This document shows, in pieces, positions 36,352-48,523 of a DNA stretch of 64,000 nt (position 1 is the stretch's first letter; each line of letters begins with the position of its first letter). The DNA lies in NCBI RefSeq assembly GCF_048128805.1, contig NC_136004.1:15811812-15875811 (forward strand), given 5' to 3'. The notes beneath the pieces were generated by a model. That model did no database searches. It was not told where the DNA came from and saw nothing but the letters and a program-made list of their open reading frames with translations. Made by a program: the position numbers and the translations under genes. The DNA is from Centroberyx gerrardi (Eukaryota > Chordata > Actinopteri > Beryciformes > Berycidae).

Positions 36352-39300
36352 GACTCACTGAGTGTTCTGTAGTCATGTCTGGCTTTGTTGGCCTTCAGGA
36401 AAGCCTGGATCTTCACTATGTCTTTCTCCTGAACACACAGACAACGATGAGTGAATAACATGAATAAACCTTTATATAAAGGTTAAAACAAAAAGACTCC
36501 CCTGGGCGACGCTGACGGAAACGTGTTACTCACATGATCTTTGAAGTACTGCAATCTCTGATTGTATTTACTTCTCGCTTTCCACATTTTCACTAAGGAC
36601 TGGATCTGAAAATGGAAGTGCTTATATTAACAACTTGATACAGTAGCTCTGTTAATATCGAGTTTGGTACATACTGTACAATGTTTGGTACAGTGTTTAT
36701 TCCACGACTCCCAGCTAATATGGTTATTTTGGTCTGCGGTTGATCATTTCTAATGAATGGAGTGCATAGCTTTACACTTGTCCAGACACTCACTAATTAT
36801 ACTTTTCATATATTTGCAAGAAATGCAATCCAAGATACAATTCATCACCTTGACAACAGAAGCAACATTGTCTTGCAGCAAATTCATTCTGTCTTTGTAC
36901 ACCTTCCTCTGTTTATACCCTTTCCAGCAAGCCTGCAGCAAAAAGGAAAAATATGATACAAAATATAAAACATCATATAAAATATGATCAAAAATCTGTG
37001 TGAAAACTTTTGCTCTAAGCTGGGTGTTTCACATCAGTAGTAACATAGCTTGGATGGCCTCCACACGTTAAACAGTTCAGTTGACAGTACATAATAATTC
37101 TTCAGAAATGAGGTGTGTCTCTGGTCTAAATAAATATATCAGAGTTTTAAAAGGTTATTTTCTGTCTGAAAAAAAAAGGAATCATCTAACAATAACGCAC
37201 ATTCTGAGTATATGCTTTTGCTCTGGCCTATACATTTGTAACTGTAAACAGCAAACATTTGTAAATCTATCAAAAGGTCAACATAGCAAGAATTCTTGCC
37301 AGCCAATAGGAAATCTGCATTAGCATAATGAGGACATTGTATCTTTAATCTTCAATATTTGTTTTTGCTGTATTGCTATCTGTATGCTATTCTTTACTGC
37401 AGCAATGGCCCAAATTCCCTTCAGGGATCAATAAAGTTAATCTGATCTTATTTCTTATGTGCCGACCAGTATTCACAGCTCATAGTTTGCAGCGGTGCCA
37501 TACAGTACCTGCAGTTTGACCACATGTGGTTCTTGTTGCTGTAAATACTCCATTCTCTGGGCGTGCACCTTCCTGACCAGGTAACCTCTGATCCGAGCCT
37601 GCAGCTGGATCACCAGGGACTCGTTGGCCAACCATAACTGTTCCCTGTTATACTCCGCAGTCACTCCGCTGACAACATTCTGAAGGAACAAAGCATGTTT
37701 GAGTTTCTTTAGGTCGAAACAATGTTATTGAGGTCTGTGATACAAGGAGGCGGCCACACTGATCCATCAGAAAATGGACAGAATATTTAACAGATAGATT
37801 TCTGTCCTTTGGGTTGTTTTGGAATGTCAATGTGTTGGGCGCGGGAAAAGTACAGTAAGGAGAAAACATGTCAGGAAGGTTTTGCTTATAGCAGTGCTAC
37901 AGACTATACAGTATAAATTCAACAAAAACGGACCTGGAAAACCTACAATCATTCCAACGTTGTACCAAGTTTTCTTTGTTTTATCTTTCTTTTTGTAATC
38001 CTTTAGATGAATCGTACAACAACAGGATTATGTACACTGCATTGTCTCAGTGTTCGCTTCCATTTTTGCCAAAACAAACCTCTAATTGGCTGAAAATAAT
38101 GTGCATGGACAGACACAATGTATCAGTGTGGCCGCCCCTTAATGCATTAAATTATTATTAGATTATAAAAATCATCAAATGAATAGTCACTGAATCCATT
38201 AATATACTATCAATAAAATCAATGACATCATGGTTGGTGTTAGTATGGTAACTTATTACTACACTACACTGTGGAGCGTGTAAACTGAATATTTTCAGAC
38301 ACATATAGTGGGGGGGGGGGGTACCTGGATTTCCTCTTTACTGAGCTGGCCACCATGGTGTTCAAATCCCTCTGGCTCCTCCCAGGTGCCCTCTCCATTC
38401 TCAAGGTTGTAGTAGTAGTCATACCTGTCCTTGATACGATGTCTCACCCACATACTCTCACTGCTGCCTGGGAGAGAGCAGAAAGTGCCCCTTTAAATCA
38501 TTGTTTGTTCAGCCACTGTGTGAGGGGAGGCTGTCGTGTCATGGATTCACAATGAACGCTACATCAGAATATCAGGTGACTTCTTTTCTAAATAGGCATC
38601 AGTCTCTCACAAATACAGCTTACTGCATGGTGACACGTGTAAATCAAGTTACCTGTAGTAGCATTATTTGTCTGTCTCTGGGCCAGTTCAGTCTGGTAGG
38701 TGTCAGCACATTCAGAGAGCACGGCTTTCAGCCCTGCAGTGGGAGCCTGCAGGGCCTGCAATGTATTCTGGGAGTCCCCCTCGGCCACCACCCTGTTGAT
38801 ATCTGCTACTGCTCCAGCCACTGGCGCAGTACAGAAGAGTTGAACCAATGAATCAGTTATGAAAACTGCACAATAACAGTACAGCAACAAAAAGAGTGTC
38901 ATAGGGAGAATTAACTAGACATGCAGTTTAACTCTGTGCATACATATGCGAGCCTCCTCTTCATCCTGGTTAGCCGTATGTATGGCCTCTTGGATTTGGT
39001 CCAACCACAGTACAGCAGACTCATCCCCAGAACTCTGCAATCAGACAAAAACACACGGTCACTTCTTTTCTTTGCAGAATGTCAATATCAAACAATACCA
39101 CAGGCATACAAGGCATTATTCACGCATAGTCACACAATACTAACTTGATATCAGCTTGTGAAACTTTTGAGTGCAGTTTTAGTCTTAACATTCAATGTTA
39201 AAGGTTAGAAAACTCTTTCAGTTACAGTATCCAAATTCATCAAGTTAGGATTGTACAGATTTTTGTATATGCAGCAAAGGCCAGGTAGAGTGTTTTGTTC

Positions 39301-42300
39301 TACATACAGTAGTATCACTTCATAGTAACACTGACTGCCAAGACTACATAAGCTGGTGCTAACAGAGCAACAGTAAATACAGCAGGCAGTTCCATTTCCT
39401 CTGTGTCCAGACGTAAGACCTGGGGAAAAAGCAATGTCAAAGACTGACTGTTAGGACACAAAGACATCCTCAAACCAAATTTTTGGTTTGAGAATGTGTC
39501 CAAAGTGCTTTACAAAAAAATTAAAGTATAGAATAAAAATACAAAGATAGTAGTATTGATAAAAACACAACTGATAAAAAACACAAGTACTTAAAACATA
39601 AAAAAAAGAACACAACACAATCTCACAACAACCACAAGGAATGGCTATTTACCACAAGAAATGTTTATTTAGCCGGATGAGTGTTCTTGTTCTCAGGCTA
39701 ATTTTAGAGGTCAGGGCTGGGCTGTGTTCCTGCCCACAGGAAGGACGTCACTACAAAAATATACTGAACAGACTAAAAGCAGCTTCTTAGCTTGAATCTA
39801 TTTCTAGCCATTTCATAATATAGTATCCTAAGGATTGCGTACAGTTTAATACAAAGCAAATACAGAAGGCTACAATGTTAAAAATGAATATTACAGTAAC
39901 AATCCCTACATTCCATAACCAGGCTGACAAACACTATTGCTAACAAACATAAACAAACTACCATATAACAAAACAAGGCACAATGAGAGATTACACATAA
40001 TCATTTTAGCAACAAAAGACAGCATTTAAAGACAGACACCCACACCTAGTCAACAATAAAATTACTTATATTGTAATACTAATTGATGTAAATAGTTGAC
40101 AGAGGACAGCTGTCTGTAAACCATTAGGAGCAGTCTCCTCCCACTCCAGTGAGTCAGTGGACAGTAACTGGCGCAGACAGGAGGAATTCAGTTTTCAAGC
40201 TTAGACAGGAAACACGCTCCCAGCGCTGTACGCACATACAAGCACTCGTATATTTAGTAACGGGAAACACAGCTTGAGCACATCGCTGAGAGCACACGCT
40301 GTTATCAGAGTTTTACTGTTACGGAGCAGAAATGCAAACCAGCAAACTTCATCAATGGAAAAATCCTAAAGTTACTGAAGTAACTTAAAAGACGAACCAC
40401 AGAAGAGTGTGAAGTCAAGAGAGCTGTAACAATATTGGGATAGTGACTGGAAAGTGATATGGCCAACCTTCTGCCTGGACTACTGGCCTGTCTGATGGCA
40501 CTGCAGACCCTTCAGGACGGTGGTAAGTCAATTAAAATACTACATCACACTTTACTGAAAGGGTTATTGCATTTTTCAGTCTGGGGCCCAAATGAGATAT
40601 TTTGTATTTTCTTAAAAACATCTTGCTACTTATGCAATTTGGGTACACACCAGTAATAGGTTCAGGACCCATTTTGGACCCAACTTACAGCTGCAAAAAC
40701 CAGGTTTAACTGGATTTTAGCACGATCTAAAAACAAGACAGAATCCCCCAATTACAGATTCATGTCAGTGTTTGAGTATGTATGAGACTCTTTGTCATGA
40801 CAGGCAAGTCTGTTTACATTTCAAAAACACAAGAACGACTGTCAGAAAGTAGGACAGAACAATAGACAGAATGATTGAAAACCACGCTTGGAGTCTTTTT
40901 TAAATGCTTTTGAAATGTGTAATTAGAAATTTACATTCAGGAAAAAGTAATGTTTCTTTTGACAATAATTTTTTATACCAAATTTTTCTGATCTACCCAC
41001 AAACAGGAAAGATAAAAAAAAAAATCAAAACAAATATTACATCTGTTTTGATACCAAAAACATTCAGTGGGAAGAAGTACAGATCTAACCACACAAACCA
41101 GCTGCCGGTCCTGCTACATTTCAATACAGATCCCCCCCGGCTACACGTGAGCCCACAGGATCCAGCGACAGCCTACACCACAGGAGTCCTCAGCACCTGG
41201 GTCATTCCCTCATCCTACACCCTGGCCATGGTGGTGGGCATCCCGTCCAACGCCTACATCCTGGCCTTCCTGAGACTCAGAGCCAGGTCCTTGTCCACAG
41301 CAGTGCTTTACCTGAGCCTGGCCTTATCGGACCTGCTGCTCCTGCTCTCCCTGGCGCTGCGTGTCCACTACCACCTCAACGGAAACAACTGGATATTCGG
41401 GGAAATCGCCTGCCGAATCGTCACCGCCTTTTTCTACGGCAACGTCTACTGCTCAGCTCTCACTATCGCGTGCATCAGTCTGAAGCGTTACCTGGCCGTG
41501 GTCAGGCCCTTCCTGTACAGGAGGCTGCCCAAGACTACACTGGCAGTGGGAACATGCCTGGGTGTGTGGGTCCTGTTTGGGGCCGCTGTAGTGCCTGAGC
41601 TCCTGGTCAGGCAGAGCTACGAGGTGCCGCAGCTGGGAGTCACCACCTGCCATGATGTACTTCCCCTAGAAGAAAACTCCCACGCCCCGCTGGTGCCATA
41701 CAGGCTGATGCTGGTTTGTCTGGGCTTTATAGTGCCCTTCCTGATTTGTATCTGTTCTCATGCAGCGGTGGTGTACCACCTGGGGCGATCTGGTTGCAAC
41801 TGGGCACCTTTTGTCAGGGTCAGCACTCTGGTCTTCCTCATCTTCACGGTATGTTTCTCCCCCAGTGGCATCCTGCACATCGCCCACTACATCCGTCTGT
41901 TTTCCAGTGGGGACGACAGACTGTACGGATACTACAGACTGGCAGTGTGTCTCTGCTGCTTCCACAGCTGTCTGGATCCCTTCCTGTGCATGCTCATGTC
42001 AAAGACTGTCGCCTCGAAACTGCAATTCATCTCCCTCCGCGGGACACCTCAGAGGCCAGCTGTTGTGACGTGAGACTGGATGTGTGTGCGTTTGTGCACA
42101 TAATACTGTAAATACCTCCTCATTGAACCCATTGTTGGAACACAGCAAGGAAGCACAGGCCCAGGAACAAAGTTGTGAAAGTTGAAACAGAACATTGTTC
42201 CATTAACAGATGGATACCAAACCTTTCTCAACTCAATGTAGCAGACTATTTGTTCCTGAATAACAGTCTCTGTGGTAGTCAGTTTTCACGTCTTTGTGCA

Positions 42301-45300
42301 GTATCAGGAAAGAAATAACCAGACTGTGTGCAACAAGCCTGTCATGGCAGAACTATCAAATCTCAGACTGGGCGATTGTTAGTGGTGTGACACACTGGTG
42401 GAGTATGGTGACCACGATAATCTACCATCTACAATTTTGCCTTGTTTGATGTCAGAATTAAATACAAAAAACTCAATAAAAATCAAAATATTTACAGGAA
42501 CAATTACTCTCTTCAGCTGAGTTTTTTCATCAGCGTGCTTGACCTTTTGCCAACATCAAATTGATTTTGGTAGACTGAAGTTCAGAACAGTTTATACTAC
42601 AGGCTACTAATGTTCCATCATTCCAGACCGACGTGTTTCAACATCATTCCATTAATCACCCCGTCTTTTCTCCCTGAATGAACCCCCAATCATGAGAGAG
42701 TATAGACAGAATGTAATAAAAACATAAGATAGAAGGTCAACAATAGGAATTAAGATTTATAATAATATAGTAACGTAAAATAGAGCCATCTCAGGGATGG
42801 CGGGCTGCTCTTCCTTCCTTTGATAGTTCCTTTGATAAAATTACAGATAAAGTTAAAACATTATCATACACATATTTTGCACCTTGAGGGTGTGGGAGGT
42901 GCAAGCCATACATTTTCCAGATCCATCTATACAGATCATACACTGATTGACCAGATTTAGTGCCCCAGTACCTGGCAGAGGAGCAGCTTGGTGTGCTGCA
43001 GGACATCATGGTAGTGTTTGGCTATGGCTGGGTTCACTCCTGTCAGCTTGGCTGTAGGGAGCAGCAGCGCTGCAAGTGTCTGCTGATGATCTCCTGAGTT
43101 TAGCGCCTCGTTGATCTCAGCTATAGCTATGATGCCTGGAAGTAGAGAGAGGAATTATTTATAACTTGATCTGGCAATGTGTTTTATTTCTATCATTGGG
43201 CATATATTTTTTTCGGTTTTACAATTTAGGACCATACTTTCACCAGGTTTCAAAATGTCTGCGTAAAAGTCCTCTTAATTGATTTTCTGTACAATAGTCT
43301 CTAGCACAGGGCTAGGCACAAACTTCACTATGTAAAACATAACCAGAAGGCTGCAAGGCTTTCTTACGTTCATGCTCTTCATGGACCTGAACGTTGACTG
43401 TGTCAATGCACTTCTGAACATCGTTCCAGGTGAGGAACTCCTGGCCCTGGGTGAGGGCCTCGGCCCGCAGCTTAATGAGAGTGTCAGCGTACCTAAAGGG
43501 AGAGAAGCATGGAGCATGCATCAACACACCATTTCATGACATTAAATGAAATCCTAGTCTGACAGTGAAGAGAAACCTGCAGTGGAGGGGTGATATGCAA
43601 TGTGATTTCACACATAGTGCAGTGGACAGCTGAGTTGTAATGGCAGCTACAATCATACTATAATACTAAAAAAAAAAGGTTAGAATTTTTGAGGGGTTAA
43701 GTTATAGTATCCCATAAATTGTATTTCTTTGTTGAAGTGATAGTAACTTAGAACAACAACAACAACTAGATACTTTATTGATCCCCATATGGAAATTATC
43801 TTGGTAGGGCTTTATATTACAGTGCTGCTATTATAGACCAAGTTCTATAATAGCACCCCCCCCCCACAGGGAGATCAGAGTGTAGCAATAGAGCAGCACT
43901 CCTGGAGCTGGCAGAGTTCAGCGTCTTGCTCAAAAACACTTCAGCGGGTGCTTGCCAACAGCAGAGCCTGAACCTGGGTCTGGGTCCTACTCATGACACC
44001 AGCACGCTAACCAATAATGTCCATGTACCGCCAATGTCACATTTGATTTTTTGTGTGTCAGCAGTCCACAGCTACCTGTCCCCCAGCTGTCTTACCTGTT
44101 GAGGTTGTCCTGGTCCATGTTGGTGAAGCCCAGAGGAGAGTCTGTTAGTTGCTCGATGACGGCCTGAGGGTCTTTCGTGTCCAGCACCTCGTTCAGCACG
44201 GCTACAGCAGACAGCATCTCCACAGCCACACTCAGCTCCTCATGGCTCAGGCCAGACTGACAAACACAACAGTCTGAGTTACAAACATGAAGTGGCATTC
44301 AAGTATGTCTAGTATAGACTTCCCCTATACCTCTAAGCTTGTGTGTGTGTGTATGTGGATCCACGTGTAAACACATGAAAATTGCAAGCATGCTGCTACT
44401 CAAGTGTTATTCATCCTCTCCTCTGTACCTGTAAGGTTTTTTGTGTGTGGGTGGTGTGTGGGTGGTGTGTGTGTGTGTGTGTGTGTGTGTGTCTCACCCG
44501 CCCCCCTTGTAGCTGTAAACTGAAAAGCTCAGCCTGGTAGAGGTTGGCAGCAGTTTGGTAGACAATTGGCAGTTGGGCTTCTGGGTTTATCAACTCCTCC
44601 ACCGTCTCCGCTGCATTGCCAAGACGAATGGCTGTATTGATGGCTGCCACTGCCTCAAGCTCTGAACAGGAAAATTATTGTTAGTCATCTCATGCTGATT
44701 ACCTGAGTCCGGTTTCCCAAAGGCACCTTAGTATAGAAATGATATTTCTCCCCTGACTTACAGTGAAGCAAGAAGGATTTCAGTGCTGAAATGCTTTTGG
44801 AAAACCCAGCTCAAGTATTTATTATGAATAAAGTATTTGTGGTAGACAGACACTGCTGTCTGTGCTTTGAGGCACTGGGGAGTGGGTACCTACTTGGTTT
44901 TCAACTGGCCAGTAATCACTGCTAGAAAACATTCATGGTGAGAAACAAAAAGCTGCTTACTTCGTTTCTCTGCCTCAGCAAAATCGTTACAGGAGCTGAC
45001 AACTCTCTGGATCTCCTCTCTCTCCAGCAACAAGGCCTTCCCTCCATCCTGCAGCACAGAGAGAGGGGCACAGCATAAGGTGCCATGCTTATTCAACATG
45101 CTCTAATGAGTCTTTTCTGTGTTTTGCAAGTGCTCCCAATTTCCCATTTGACAAAGGCTTTTACCTTATTAAAGAAAACCCTACAAATGTGTATTGTGAT
45201 TCTATTCTCGCTAGCAATGTTTGATTATGATTTCTTTGTCTTGCCATATAATAATATATAATTCATATGTATCCTGGCTTGTAAGCATACAACGCCAGTC

Positions 45301-48300
45301 CTCAGGACCCAGAGTACTGCTACTTTTCATTCTAGCCATCCAACTGGGACTAATTTAGACCTGGGATGCCAGGTGAATGCAATTAACTACCTGGTAGGAC
45401 AAAAAAACAGCAGTACTCTGGGTCCCAAGGACTAAATTTGGGAACCACTGAGGGAACCTGCTCCGACTCCATTTACCTTGGCTTTATGCTGGCAGTAGGT
45501 GGTGAAGTGTTCCAGGTACCAGTGGCTGTTCACCTCCTGAACACCCAACAGGGCCAGGGCTTCCAGCCTCAGCCCAGCCAGCAGAGCAGCCTCGTCCTGG
45601 GCAGACACCGCTTGATTCACCTGCCTCACTGCTGTCTGGACTGGAGATGGGGCAAATGGAGACAGAGGTCATTCAGGGATAATGTGTTTCCTTTTCAGAG
45701 TCTTTTGGATCAGCACCTAATCAATCATAAATTGTGTGTGATTTGTATGTCTGGGCAAAATTCATAGTTTTGTTTATTATTTATTGAACCACACGTATTG
45801 TATTCACTGTTCACTCAAGTCCTTTGGTCCTATATACCTCATTGGGTAGAGCATGGCACACTGCAAGGGTTAGGGGTCATTATTCATGCAAAAATGTAGG
45901 CAAATGTACAGGACAAAATAAAAAAAAAGTGTGAGAGGTCATATGGGAGGGACACTACTTACTGTTGACTATGTCGACGCAGCCCTGGATCTCCTGCTGA
46001 GTCAGCAGCTCCTCATAGACATCTCTTTCCTCTGTAGCAATAGAGGATCGCTAAGTAGGGAGAGACGGGGAAAAAATGCACAGGATATTTTATTTTTACC
46101 TGTTCACATCTATTTTTCCATTCATACTGATGAAGCTGCATATTTTACATATCACATTTCAGCCATTAGGGGGAAATGGACGGCTCATGTTTGTACAGTA
46201 TTTGTGAGGAGAATGGGAGGCGAGATGCCGGATGGTGCGGAGGGCCAATGTTTGGTGAAGTAAAGCTGACACTGCAACTGCCGGAATGTGCTGGCAAGGC
46301 CTGCGGTGTGAGTCAGAGGTGGCCGCCGCTCTCGACCTCAGTGCAGGGTGCCAGCTCTCTTCATTAGTTGCCAGCACTAAACACTTCAGTCAGAAACATC
46401 TGTTCAGTGCAACGGTCAAGGTCAAATTTTGTGGGTTGGTCAAATTTTATTCTCATTAAGTCTCCTCAACTAGTGTACGTTCTTCTGCTTCATTTCAATT
46501 CAGGGACTGCAGTATGGAATCCTTTCAACACTAAACCAGAGTCAAATAAGAAAAGGAAAGATCACACAGGTGATGATCAAGCCTTTCATTTGGGAAAAGC
46601 CGATAATAAATCAGATATTATTATACCAATAAATAACAGCACTAAAGGTTTTGAGAGGGCACATAACGGATTGTTAGGCTTCTCACTCTGCCTGAGGACT
46701 GATCCTCCTTGCGAGCCTTGGCCCGGCTCAGCGTGTCCTGGTAGTCCTGGGCCAGACCCTGCTGGGTGTTCCTCAGCATAGCATTAGGATTCATCAGGGC
46801 GCCCATCGTCACAGATGCCTGACCCTTGTCGACTGCCTCATTGATGGCAATCACAGCAGCATGCACTAAGGACAACAGAGTGTGTCGAGAGTTAGAAGCA
46901 GTCCAATCAGTCAACAATGTTCAGATATTAAGCTGGTGATGTCTCTTCATCTTTTGCAAAGACTCTTTCATCACTCATCCTATCATAAAATAATAAAGAG
47001 ACGCAGTGAGTTATGGTGTTATGGTGCAATGTTGTCACAAGTGTTTATAACATCAAGTGACAGTGTTGCACCATTACCCACCACAAACACTGTATGGATG
47101 TATGTAAATCGATAGAAAGACTGGTTCCAAAATTCCACGATAGGCTGTCATGAAAAAAATTACACTGCTTCTAGGCCAATCTGTTTAACTGTAAAGATAA
47201 TAGGTCAGAGGACTTACAGGCAGCCTCGTCCACTGAGAGCTCATTAGCCAGGATACCTCCAATCTTACTGAAGGCTGGCATCTGGATGCCATACTTCTCC
47301 AGCTCACTCCTCATGTTACTGATCTCTTCCTCTGGAAGAGAGAAACATACACAGCTGTCAGGGAACGTAATGGTGTTCAAACAGAATAACATGGGAAAGG
47401 TGGAAATCTTTCATACAGTAATCTGAAGGAAGTGCGCTGCAAGATTTTTCCCAGATTTAGTATCAAATAGGATGTCCCAAACAAATTTAGGAGACTGTAC
47501 TGAGGATAAATCCCATATCTGAAGCTTTCTCAGGAAAGCCCAATGTCAAAAACTTTGGAGCTTGATAGTTTGTGTGTCCACTTTAAATTTTACTTGTAAG
47601 GGATTGGCTGCAGGGTACGTTTATCTTGATCTGAAATGTTGCTTAATTTGAACATCCAAACCAAATACAGGAGGTTTCAAACCAATCTCTATAACACTCA
47701 AAAAAAACATGCTTCAGAGTGTGTGTTGACATTTTATCGCTTTCAATTAAACCCAAACAAGACCAGTAATTACTCATCCTAGCAGCCCACGCAAGGAGGA
47801 TTCATCAGTATTTAGAGAAGCCCTAAGGCAGCTGTTATCCTTCATTTTAAAAGCAAAAAGGTAATTACTTCAGTGCTTCCTCTTCTATTTATGAGAGTGC
47901 ATTTTTCTCTAAACAACAGTGGTTTTAATGTTATGCTATTGCAACTGGCTGATTTCCACCAGTGTTACCTGTGAAGGCCACTTTTCCCAGCAGGTCCTGG
48001 ATCTGTGGTGCAATGCCCAGTTTGTACAAGTATAAGCTGAAATAAACCACACAGAGCATTAGCATTATACTAGAAATTAGGATTCAGAAAGCATTAAGAA
48101 GGCTGTAACATTTTGTAGGGCTGGGCAGATTGAATGATGAATTTTCCTCATGATTGCGATTGCTTCTGAGGGCCACCTCCAATTCCCTCCTATGTCACAC
48201 TTCCCCCACAAGGGGGCAGTGTTGGTCAAAACAACAACAAGCACTAGTTGACAGGAGTCTACATGCCCAGTCCTCCACTGAGCCAAGCACACAACTAGCA

Positions 48301-48443
48301 GGTGGCTGGAAACTTCATCAAACTTTCATCTTCCCGCAGGTATCTGATAAGTGGTCATGAATTATAGATATTTAAGGCAGGTCTGGCATCAGCACAACTC
48401 TGAATGGAGAGTTTTTACTAACTGGCTATTCTGCCCTTTGGCC

Positions 48444-48523
<80 letters not shown>

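Noticed and set aside
39315-39503. 62-codon minus strand ORF near IQGAP2 exon 16
   Set aside because: Exons 15 and 16 join in phase without it and its translation is not IQGAP-like.
40904-41006. N-terminal extension of the F2RL2-like ORF to 40904
   Set aside because: It is intron sequence read in frame; the acceptor at 41005-41006 and signal-peptide exon at 40459 give the family's two-exon structure.
48117-48200. Second hAT element suggested by tagggctgggc
   Set aside because: No matching opposite end or 8-bp duplication was found within several kb.
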